The notes under the pieces are model-generated. The model did not search any database. It was not told where the DNA came from and worked only from the letters and a program-made list of their open reading frames with translations. Made by a program: the position numbers and the translations under genes. This document shows, one piece after another, positions 1-5,377 of a stretch of DNA of 5,592 nucleotides; the stretch's first letter is position 1; every line of letters begins with the position of its first letter. This stretch comes from Planctomycetota bacterium (GTDB lineage Bacteria; Planctomycetota; Phycisphaerae; UBA1845). The stretch lies in contig JADFMZ010000228.1 of NCBI GenBank assembly GCA_022563615.1, positions 1 through 5,592 of the forward strand. Direction: 5' to 3'.

Positions 1-202
1 ACTGGAAATGCACAGCGCCGCCGTGCCTGCCTATGCCTGGACCGAAGTAAAAGGACGTGTCTGTGTCCATAAAGCGGTGGGTTGGGAATCTTCCACCACG
101 CGCGGCCTCTTTGTCTTTTTCAAAACCCAGCTTCTCGCTCAGGCTCCGCAATGAATCAAAGGTCTCGCGGTCCACAGTGTAGTTGGTCTGGACCCGAATC
201 AT
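1..202 (-). CDS. Unrecognised protein, N-terminal part (runs off left edge)
   Basis: On the minus strand a frame starting at ATG 202-200 stays open to the window edge, giving 67 residues that begin MIRVQTNYTVDRETFDSLRS. Codons in the first third end mostly in G or C, as expected for a gene in a high-GC genome, while the opposite strand has a stop at about 152. The same frame is open upstream to a TGA at 347-349, so an earlier start or a fusion to upstream sequence is possible. No clear Shine-Dalgarno precedes the ATG. The residues form a charged helix-like N-terminus followed by a Gly/Phe/His-rich stretch (GRFPTHRF, FYFGPGIGRHGG). I recognise no family. It could be the start of a real gene, or a fragment like its neighbours. 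Confidence 0.4.
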   Translation of the reverse strand, partial: MIRVQTNYTVDRETFDSLRSLSEKLGFEKDKEAARGGRFPTHRFMDTDTSFYFGPGIGRHGGAVHFQ

Positions 203-354
203 GTTGGTCCCTGGCCTACCTCTTAGATCAGGACGTGCCTCAGCAGCCCTGCCAGCCGGCTTTCCCGTACGTGGCGGCACGCTGCGCACCGAATCCAACT
301 GGATTCCGTATGTGTCAGACCCGGCCACGGACAGCGTCGGAACGGGTCAGAGCG

Positions 355-503
355 GGTTGTTGATCGCCGAAGCGGCCGATGAGTTGCGCCAGCCCGGCCG
401 GGCCGCCGAGCTTGTAGGCGAGCCCCTCGGCGAGCACGGCCACTCCGTGGGGGCGGCCGAGGGCGCGCCGCTTGAGGATGGCGCCCTCGAGGATGGCGGC
501 GGC
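355..503 (-). pseudogene. Possible 6-phosphofructokinase internal fragment
   Basis: Read on the minus strand, this stretch contains ILEGAILKRRALGRPHGVAV followed by LAEGLAYKLGG. It resembles the conserved KRR-MGR-x-x-GVAVLAEGL segment seen in some ATP- or PPi-dependent 6-phosphofructokinases. Almost every codon in this frame ends in G or C, more strongly than in the overlapping plus-strand frame. Only about 45 residues match. There is no start, no active-site region and no C-terminus, and the frame stops at 315. Upstream on the minus strand it runs straight into sequence that encodes DrmD on the other strand, so it is a scrap left by a rearrangement. The assignment rests on motif memory alone. 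The alternative is that this is chance antisense of a high-GC coding stretch. Confidence 0.35.
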
Positions 504-506
504 CGA

Positions 507-1313
507 GTGATTTTCTCCCCCCGTCCCGACGTTCTGCTGATGCATCTCTCGCACCCGATGCTGCAGAAGGCGCTCAGCTCCCTCACCCGCCGCCGGTTTC
601 CGGGCTCGGGCGATTCGGTTTCCCGTTGGTCCGTGCGCCTGGGAAGTGTCCCACAGGGAGCGGACGCACTGGTTCTCCTGAACATTGAGGAGCTGGCGGT
701 GAATAATCTTCGCGAGTCCTTCCATCACTGGGTGCGCACAGTGGTCTTTCCGGTGAGCGGCGGCGCCCTTGGCGATCCCCTTCCGCACCGCCCGGCGCTC
801 GCGCTGCGCGGTGCGTTCGCCACGCACGACGAGGAGCATTACGAGCGGGCCCGCGACCTACTGGAAGAGGTCGAACCCGACCTCAGGCGGTTCCTGCGCG
901 AGCATGCACGGCGGCTGACGACGGATCTCCGCGCCCAGCTCGATCTCGACGGAGAGCAGGCCCGCAAGCAGGAGGACGAACGCTATCGCAGCCGTCAGGG
1001 CGAGATCTCGGCCCTCATCGCCGAAAACACCCTGACCAAGCTCGAGCGCGAGATCGAAAGGCTCAAAGCGGATCGTCGTCAGGGCCAGCTCTTTGACGAG
1101 GCCGAGCGCCTCGAGAAGATCGACCGCTCCATCGAAGAGCGGAAGGAGGAGATCGCCCGGCGAACGCACCATTACAAAGAGGTGCGCGAACAGCTCGAGA
1201 AGGAGCGTAAGCGCATCCTCAAACACCTGCTTCCGAACCGACACACCATGTCTGGCGACGCCCAAGGCTTTCCTGTCTGCATCGAGGTCCGCTTGCCAGG
1301 AGGTGCGTCGTGA
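507..1313 (+). pseudogene. drmD: DISARM SNF2-like helicase DrmD, C-terminal remnant
   Basis: DrmD is the SNF2-family helicase specific to class 1 DISARM anti-phage systems, where it acts in the cytoplasm with the DrmA, DrmB, DrmC and DrmMI proteins. Only the C-terminal part, about 268 residues, is present. It starts near the PDVLLMHLSHPM block (528 onward), followed by SVSRWSVR, PQGADALVLLNIEELAVN and FHHWVRTVVFPV. A long charged region from about 840 to 1220 (repeated heptad-like KLEREIERLKA, EAERLEKIDRSIEERKEE) is a predicted coiled coil. The protein ends with the SNF2-type tail LPNRHTMSGDAQGFPVCIEV. The family's usual protein is roughly 1000 residues, so the whole helicase core (Walker A, DExH and motif VI) is missing. 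The open frame extends back to an ATG at 183, but that upstream part (183-506) does not look like DrmD and matches antisense of other fragments. Stop and drmMI start overlap as GTGA. Confidence 0.75.
1298..1303 (+). promoter_or_regulatory. Shine-Dalgarno of drmMI
   Basis: AGGAGG lies six bases before the GTG at 1310 and inside the last codons of drmD. It fixes GTG 1310 as the drmMI start and shows that the two genes were translationally linked in one operon. Confidence 0.8.
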
Positions 1314-1887
1314 GTACCACCGAGCTTAAGGGCTGGGATCGCCTGCGCCACGGCGGTCTATTGCTTGACGCCCAGCGTCAGCGCGAGATAGCGGCCTACG
1401 AGCCTGAACCGCTGCCTTCCTTCTACGAGCGTGAACTGCGCAAGCGGGCTTCGGCCGTTCTTGACGGGAGCGACGACGTGCCGGCGTTCGTTGCCTTCGT
1501 GCTACAGAAGATTTGTGGCTTCTCCGAGTCTGCGGGCAGCTGGCTGCGTGGAAGCCAGGTCCCATCCGAGTGGGGCCGCGTTGCCGTCACCGGCGAGACG
1601 ATCAAGCCTCGCCAGCTCTGGCGCAGCCGGAAGGCTGGTGTGCTGCCGGTCTTCCTGGACCGCGAGAAGCGCATCGGCATCGGTCGAGGGCGCAGGGCTA
1701 CGAGCCAGGTGCTCCAGTGGTTGCGTGCCGGCGACGAACAGCTTGCGCTCGTTACCAACGGCAGACAGTGGCGGCTTGTATTCGCCGGTCTCGACTTTGA
1801 CGCCTGGTGCGAGTGGGACCTCGACCTTTGGCTTGAGGAGGGCGAGCTTTCACCTCAGGTCGCGGTGCTCCGCACCTTGCTGGCGCC
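1310..1887 (+). pseudogene. drmMI: DISARM adenine methyltransferase DrmMI, N-terminal remnant
   Basis: DrmMI is the large adenine-specific DNA methyltransferase of class 1 DISARM, thought to mark host DNA. About 193 residues are left, starting at GTG (MSTTELKGWDRLRHGGLLLD). They include LVTNGRQWRLVFAGLDFDAW, the restriction/methylase N-terminal region found ahead of the catalytic domain in type IIG-like methylases. The homologous frame ends near SPQVAVLRTLLAP. The last 16 residues before the stop at 1937-1939 (VHSAGLYRFSASGAVP) are antisense of the adjoining IS1-family transposase, so they do not belong to the gene. Full-length members are more than 1000 residues and carry the SAM-binding and NPPY motifs, none of which is here. 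The product cannot methylate DNA. The 4-base overlap with drmD and the gene order drmD-drmMI match class 1 DISARM. Confidence 0.65.
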
Positions 1888-2427
1888 AGTGCATTCTGCC
1901 GGACTGTACCGCTTCTCAGCCTCGGGAGCCGTGCCGTAGATTTTCACCAATTGGGCATAGTCCACGTCAGCCCCAAAGGCAGTTTCCACAGCTTCCAAAT
2001 AAGGTTTATGACCGTCGGACGTCAGTTGCACACGGTTTGCCAATCTACTTGCCAGATCGGAAACAAAAATCGTAGCGTCCGTGGTGTCCCGGCTGCCAAC
2101 CAGCCATGACACGTTGAGTTTGGTATCCGCATCAATTCCTACCCACGTCCAAACGCTGCCAACACCGTACTGGTTCCGCATGTGCTCGGGAACATCCTTG
2201 TCCTTGGCGTAGCAGAAGGCCCAGATTTCATCTACCTGGACACGCTTGCACGGTAGGTTGCGCAACGCCTTGTCCTGGTATGCAGCCGCAGCTTTGCCAG
2301 CATCCGCCGCAAACTTGAGAACGGTATTGAAAGCCACTCCGCTAATGCGGCTGGTGGCTCGCAGGGAATTTCCTTCCACAAGCAGGGCGACGATCTGCGC
2401 ACGTTTCTCTGTATTCAGTTTATTCAT
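1855..2427 (-). pseudogene. IS1-family transposase, 3'-truncated
   Basis: This is the transposase of an IS1-family element of the single-ORF type that starts MNKLNTEKRAQIVALLVEGN. Numbered from the ATG at 2427, residues 1-45 form a helix-turn-helix (SLRATSRISGVAFNTVLK). Catalytic Asp66 lies in VQVDEIW and Asp138 in QLTSDGHKPY. The frame follows the family through EAEKRYSPAECTGA and then leaves it near 1885. The downstream part, with the catalytic Glu (expected in a YVERQN-like motif) and about 80-90 further residues, is gone. The last few residues before the stop at 1855 are antisense drmMI. The element has therefore lost its right end and cannot transpose itself. The frame is open further upstream to an ATG at 2463, but the promoter overlaps that region, so 2427 is the likely start. 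Confidence 0.8.
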
Positions 2428-2434
2428 ACTGACC

Positions 2435-2463
2435 ATTATGCTTACTCGCTTATGCATTGTCAA
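2435..2463 (-). promoter_or_regulatory. Sigma70 promoter of the IS1-family transposase
   Basis: On the minus strand TTGACA (2463-2458, perfect -35) is followed after exactly 17 bases by CATAAT (2440-2435, five of six to the -10 consensus). Transcription would begin near 2428, at or one base before the ATG at 2427, so the message would be leaderless or nearly so. It points toward drmMI, so any transcript would be antisense to the DISARM remnant. Confidence 0.65.
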
Positions 2464-2649
2464 GAAAAATCTGCAACTAAAATTTGTATTTATAAATTAA
2501 ACTGCTAAAATGAATCTGGGGGCCCCTTAGGCCGAAATCTTTGGCGCTAGCCAGAGAAACGGAATTCCGGGTCGAGAGACCTAGGCCTTTGGGGCTGTCC
2601 ATCCCCTCCCTTTGTTTAAAATTACATTCCATTGCTTAAACCCACATTA
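2464..2649. other. Non-coding stretch between the two IS elements, with palindromes
   Basis: No convincing gene is seen. The first 50 bases (to about 2515) are AT-rich and probably belong to the start-proximal end of the IS1-family element, although its exact terminus is not identifiable. The rest holds GGGGCCCC (2519-2526), a 10-base perfect palindrome CGGAATTCCG (2560-2569), and an imperfect inverted repeat CCCCTTAGGCC/GGCCTTTGGGG (2523-2533 and 2584-2594, 9 of 11 pairs). Confidence 0.5.
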
Positions 2650-2665
2650 CCCAGATGATTCACGA
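2650..2665 (+). repeat. IS1380 left terminal inverted repeat
   Basis: CCCAGATGATTCACGA matches the right end in inverted orientation over the first eight bases, then imperfectly with one gap. It sits 97 bp before the transposase start. Confidence 0.6.
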
Positions 2666-2694
2666 TTCTGCTGGTCCAAACCTGTTGTATCATG

Positions 2695-2700
2695 TATAAT
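2695..2700 (+). promoter_or_regulatory. Possible -10 box for the IS1380 transposase
   Basis: TATAAT lies 46 bases upstream of the transposase start and within the element. No good -35 hexamer is found at 16-18 bases upstream (the best is CTGGTC at 2671), so the promoter would be weak or dependent on flanking sequence. Confidence 0.4.
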
Positions 2701-2746
2701 AACAGCAAGTTAAAGTGAGAAAACGAATAGCTGATGGGAGAACCCA

Positions 2747-4081
2747 ATGGGTGAGGGACGCAGGGAAGCGTTACGGGTCGATTTTGACCGCTCGTTGAAG
2801 GTCGAATTCCACGGAGCCAATGTCACTTCGGATGCGGGGTTGCTCGCCTTTCGGGAGTTGGATGAGGCGTTGGATTTGACCGACATGGTGGCCGAACTCC
2901 TTGTGGACACGCGCACCGGTCTGAACACACGACACACCCTGTTGGCGCAGTTCAGGCAATCGGTATACAGCCGCTTGGCCGGCTATGAGGATACCAACGA
3001 TGCCGAGCGATTGTGCCGGGATCCATCGATCCGGCAAGTAGTCGGCGGTCATGCCAAAGAACACAGAGCAGCCTCGACCAGCCAGATGGGCCGATTCGAG
3101 ACCGAAGTCTTGACACAATGCGAGAACCTACGGGTACTGATGGATTTGTCCGGGCGGTGGATAGATCGGGTCGGTCGGCGAAAACCGATGAAGAAGCTGG
3201 TTCTCGATCTGGATTCCTCGGTCAGCCCGACCCACGGCCACCAGGAAGGAAGTGCCTTCAATGGCTACTTCGGATGTACCTGTTACCATCCCCTGTTCTG
3301 CTTCAACCAGCACGGAGACTTGGAGCGTGCACTGCTCCGCGAAGGCAACGTGCACACGGCCGAGGACTGGCGGTCGGTGCTGGAACCGGTCATTGAGCGA
3401 TACCGTGAAAGGCTTATCAAAAAGTTTTTCCGGGGCGATGCGGGATTCGCCTTCCCGGAACTCTATGAGTTTCTGGAGGAAGAGGCGTTTTGGTACGCGA
3501 TCAGGCTGAAGAGTAATTCTTTGCTGAAGCAGCACATCGAGCACCTATTGACCCGCCCGAAGATCGAGGCCGATGGGACGCCCGATGTGCGCTACCACGA
3601 CTTCGAATATCAAGCGGCCAGTTGGAACAAACCGCGGCGGGTAGTGGCCAAGGTGACCTGGTTTGTCGATCAACTTTTTCCCGCCGTGGGTTTTATCGTG
3701 ACCAACCTGAACTGGGCGCCGCGAAGGGTGACCCACTTTTACAACCAACGGGGCACGGCTGAACAGTGGATCAAGGAAGGCAAGTACGCCCTCAACTGGA
3801 CTCGCCTGTCCTGTCATGGGTTTGCCGAAAACCAGGTGCGCTTGCAATTGTTTGCCTTGGCCTACAACCTGGGTAACTTGCTACGCCGTTTGGCTTTACC
3901 CCAATCCATCAGCCATTGGTCCCTGCGCACCCTGCAAACCAAGTTGATCAAGATCGGAGCGAAAGTTGTCAGCCATGCCCGCTACACCTGCTTCCAAATG
4001 GCGGAGGTGTCGATCTCACGGAATCTGTTCGCGGCCATCCTGAGACGGATTCGCCGGCTGATTCAGCCGGTGCCGGTGTGA
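2747..4081 (+). CDS. IS1380-family DDE transposase, intact
   Basis: This 444-residue protein catalyses cut-and-paste movement of its own element and is full length for the family (about 430-450). The fold is the DDE_Tnp_1 type. The N-terminal region includes the family block VEFHGANVTSDAGLLAFREL (residues 19-38). The first catalytic Asp is in VLDLDSSVSPTHG (Asp154/Asp156), the second is Asp231 in FFRGDAGFAFPELY, and the Glu is Glu339 in QRGTAEQWIKEGK. The C-terminus has the usual arginine-rich helix (LRRIRRLIQPVPV). The start is set by GGGAG at 2736-2740, six bases before the ATG. No frameshift or internal stop is present, so the element could still be active. It lies between the truncated IS1-family gene and the toxin-antitoxin region and is unrelated to either in function. 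Confidence 0.93.
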   Translation: MGEGRREALRVDFDRSLKVEFHGANVTSDAGLLAFRELDEALDLTDMVAELLVDTRTGLNTRHTLLAQFRQSVYSRLAGYEDTNDAERLCRDPSIRQVVGGHAKEHRAASTSQMGRFETEVLTQCENLRVLMDLSGRWIDRVGRRKPMKKLVLDLDSSVSPTHGHQEGSAFNGYFGCTCYHPLFCFNQHGDLERALLREGNVHTAEDWRSVLEPVIERYRERLIKKFFRGDAGFAFPELYEFLEEEAFWYAIRLKSNSLLKQHIEHLLTRPKIEADGTPDVRYHDFEYQAASWNKPRRVVAKVTWFVDQLFPAVGFIVTNLNWAPRRVTHFYNQRGTAEQWIKEGKYALNWTRLSCHGFAENQVRLQLFALAYNLGNLLRRLALPQSISHWSLRTLQTKLIKIGAKVVSHARYTCFQMAEVSISRNLFAAILRRIRRLIQPVPV

Positions 4082-4284
4082 CGGCCCAGCCTGTGAGTGA
4101 AATCAATGGCCGGATTCCAGAACGAGAGCGAAAGGATTCTTGCTCGCATTACTGTGCCGGAACACCCCGGAAAAGGGTTCGGAGCACCCTTCGCAAATCA
4201 AAATCGGGTCAGGCAACTTGATTTCTTGGGTTCGTCTTCCGGATTTGTGGTATCAAGCCCCTGTGAGCACGCGCGCAGGTTTGC

Positions 4285-4300
4285 CGCGACTCCATCTGGG
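4285..4300 (-). repeat. IS1380 right terminal inverted repeat
   Basis: Read on the minus strand this begins CCCAGATGGAGTCGCG and pairs with the left end at 2650. It lies about 220 bp beyond the transposase stop. Confidence 0.55.
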
Positions 4301-4357
4301 GAATATCGGATAAGATATAACAGGGATATGATTATTCGTATCCGGGTTTTTATTTTG

Positions 4358-4397
4358 TCACCATATGCACGCATAAACGCATGCATTATTTTGGTGA
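4358..4397. repeat. Long imperfect hairpin in AT-rich DNA
   Basis: TCACCA (4358-4363) pairs with TGGTGA (4392-4397). Inside it, ATGCACGC (4365-4372) pairs with GCATGCAT (4379-4386) at seven of eight positions. The result is a two-part stem closed by a six-base loop with a T-rich bulge on the right side. It could be a terminator, a transposon end or a folded RNA. Confidence 0.45.
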
Positions 4398-4478
4398 TGT
4401 GATGGTTGATGATGGCGGGGAATCGTCCGTGGCGAACAACCCGATGAGACGGCGCAGATCTTGAGATCGCCTCGCCTG

Positions 4479-4507
4479 TTCCGCCGGCAATGAATCGCCC
4501 GGCGGAA
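4479..4507. repeat. Perfect 9-bp inverted repeat (REP-like hairpin)
   Basis: TTCCGCCGG (4479-4487) and CCGGCGGAA (4499-4507) are exact reverse complements around an 11-base loop. No T-tract follows on either strand, so this is not a standard intrinsic terminator. It resembles an extragenic palindrome. Confidence 0.5.
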
Positions 4508-4694
4508 TGCTTGAATCCAGGGACATCGAAGCGGCTCTCCTCAATACATGTCGTTTCTTGCCGTCGCCTTAACATTATACGACAGCACGGCCGGAAATGC
4601 ACGTCAGGCGCTTGCGAAACCTGCTCACCCTCCTCTCGTCACTCTTCCTCCCGCTATCGCTGCATCCCATCACGCGCCCGGCCCTCTCACGATT

Positions 4695-4706
4695 CACAGC
4701 GCTGTG
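4695..4706. repeat. 12-bp perfect palindrome downstream of the toxin gene
   Basis: CACAGCGCTGTG is its own reverse complement and lies 12 bases past the toxin stop codon. No T-run follows on the minus strand. It may stabilise the 3' end of the toxin-antitoxin message or be a protein-binding site. Confidence 0.4.
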
Positions 4707-4718
4707 GAAACACGGAGA

Positions 4719-4979
4719 TCACGAACCGCGCGATCGCCATACGGCCCACACATGGACCGTTCGATCTGCTTCACTCACGTCGCAGTATACCGCCAAGGGG
4801 GAGGCCATCACGATCCGCGTGTTCCCGCCGCGCGACTCGCCGACGAGTAATGGACTGTCGCGAAGGGCAGAATCAATTGTGTCGGCGGCGTCAGTCACCG
4901 CCTGTCGATCGCTAGCCGTGTTCCAAAGATGGGCCAGCGCCGCTTCGGCGGTCGGGCGCCAGATGAGCGTGTATCTCAT
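4719..4979 (-). CDS. Type II toxin, RelE/ParE family
   Basis: This 86-residue protein begins MRYTLIWRPTAEAALAHLWN and continues with DRQAVTDAADTIDSALRD, then GESRGGNTRIVMASPLAVYC and DRTVHVWAVWR. That order (N-terminal strand, two helices, then a strand-rich C-terminal half) and the length are those of RelE/ParE-fold toxins. Relatives either cleave mRNA on the ribosome or poison gyrase; the sequence does not say which. The ATG overlaps the antitoxin stop as ATGA (4976-4979) and no good Shine-Dalgarno precedes it, so translation is probably coupled to the antitoxin. The gene is complete and shows no sign of decay, unlike the DISARM genes nearby. Confidence 0.8.
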   Translation of the reverse strand: MRYTLIWRPTAEAALAHLWNTASDRQAVTDAADTIDSALRDSPLLVGESRGGNTRIVMASPLAVYCDVSEADRTVHVWAVWRSRGS

Positions 4980-5215
4980 TCGGCTGGGAAGCTATCGAGA
5001 ATATCGGCAAGCGACCGGCCGCCGGCCTCCGTTTGCATCCGAGCCAACTCCTCGGGCGAGTACGGACACTGATCGGAATCGCGCGGCTGGAATGCCGCGG
5101 CCCCAGAGGGCAGGAAATGACCGAGGCTTCGACCAGACGGATCACACAATTCGGTCGGCGTGAAACACCCGTCCAACTCGCTGAGCAGCGGATCGGTAAC
5201 GATGATTTTGGACAT
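4976..5215 (-). CDS. Antitoxin partner of the RelE/ParE-type toxin
   Basis: This 79-residue protein starts MSKIIVTDPLLSELDGCFTP and continues with a TELCDPSGRSLGHFLPSG segment. It ends in an acidic, likely toxin-binding tail (CPYSPEELARMQTEAGG, SLADILDSFPAE). The form MSKIIVD-, ELCD-x-G-x-x-LGHFLP and -GG-x-x-LA-I is familiar from small proteins encoded immediately before ParE-like toxins. I chose the ATG at 5215 because AAAGG (5230-5226) lies ten bases upstream. The alternative ATG at 5236 would lie upstream of the predicted transcription start. No obvious DNA-binding motif is visible, so the N-terminal half may dimerise in an unfamiliar way. The gene order, antitoxin then toxin, is the usual one. 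Confidence 0.72.
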   Translation of the reverse strand: MSKIIVTDPLLSELDGCFTPTELCDPSGRSLGHFLPSGAAAFQPRDSDQCPYSPEELARMQTEAGGRSLADILDSFPAE

Positions 5216-5238
5216 ATCGGCTCGACCTTTCTGCAATC

Positions 5239-5267
5239 ATTCTACTGCACAGCCACCGTGTGGGCAA
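5239..5267 (-). promoter_or_regulatory. Promoter and possible operator of the toxin-antitoxin operon
   Basis: On the minus strand TTGCCC (5267-5262) is followed after exactly 17 bases by TAGAAT (5244-5239), five of six to the -10 consensus. Predicted transcription starts near 5232, leaving a short leader with AGAAAGG before the antitoxin ATG. The spacer contains CACA and TGTG as an interrupted inverted repeat (5248-5262). Such a site, between the -35 and -10, could be where the antitoxin or its complex binds for autorepression. Confidence 0.55.
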
Positions 5268-5377
5268 ATCGACGCTGTTAGCCGGGGTATTTGGAAGTTG
5301 CCCGTGCCGTTTCGGAAATGCTTGAAGTTACCCAGGTTTGTAGGATTTGTGGCTCGATGTCGAGGTCGGAAGACGGT

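Larger units (their letters stand above)
2650..4300 (+). mobile_element. IS1380-family insertion sequence, apparently complete
   Basis: The element is about 1651 bp, the usual size for IS1380 elements, and holds one intact transposase gene. The boundaries come from matching terminal sequences. The left end reads CCCAGATGATTCACG (2650-2664). The right end, read on the minus strand from 4300, is CCCAGATGGAGTCGCGG. The first eight bases are identical, and with one gap most of the next eight agree. Ends starting CC-AGA resemble those of known family members such as ISEcp1. No 4-bp target duplication is seen: the flanks are ATTA on the left and GAAT on the right. One flank has probably been rearranged since insertion, or the true tip differs by a base or two. 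Confidence 0.7.
4301..4718. other. Non-coding spacer with several inverted repeats
   Basis: No supportable gene is seen in 418 bases. The open frames here have no family resemblance or ribosome binding site. The first 100 bases are AT-rich and differ sharply from the GC-rich remainder, which suggests that two unrelated pieces meet near 4400. The stretch holds a hairpin-forming segment at 4358-4397, a perfect 9-bp stem at 4479-4507 and a 12-bp palindrome at 4695-4706, each listed separately. Confidence 0.55.

Noticed and set aside
183..506. N-terminal extension of the drmD frame back to ATG 183
   Set aside because: The residues do not resemble DrmD, the segment reads better as minus-strand fragments, and no Shine-Dalgarno supports the 183 start.
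504..839. Upstream part of the minus-strand frame that ends at 315
   Set aside because: Above about 503 it is the shadow of the plus-strand DrmD coding region and shows no family features.
858..1265. Leucine-rich minus-strand open frame opposite drmD
   Set aside because: It is antisense of the charged coiled-coil region, which yields hydrophobic codons by complementarity. No start signal or homology is visible.
1431..2075. Plus-strand open frame spanning drmMI and the IS1-family gene
   Set aside because: It crosses the breakpoint in an unrelated frame with Ser/Arg-rich low-information sequence, typical of out-of-frame high-GC DNA.
4198..4602. Minus-strand 134-codon open frame across the IS1380 right end and spacer
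   Set aside because: It begins in GC-rich spacer and runs through the AT-rich island into the IS end, with no recognisable domain and no ribosome binding site.
4597..5163. Plus-strand 188-codon open frame over the toxin-antitoxin operon
   Set aside because: It is the shadow of two convincing, coupled minus-strand genes.
5216..5236. Earlier ATG at 5236 for the antitoxin
   Set aside because: The start would lie upstream of the predicted transcription start, and the Shine-Dalgarno falls inside the extra codons, pointing to 5215.
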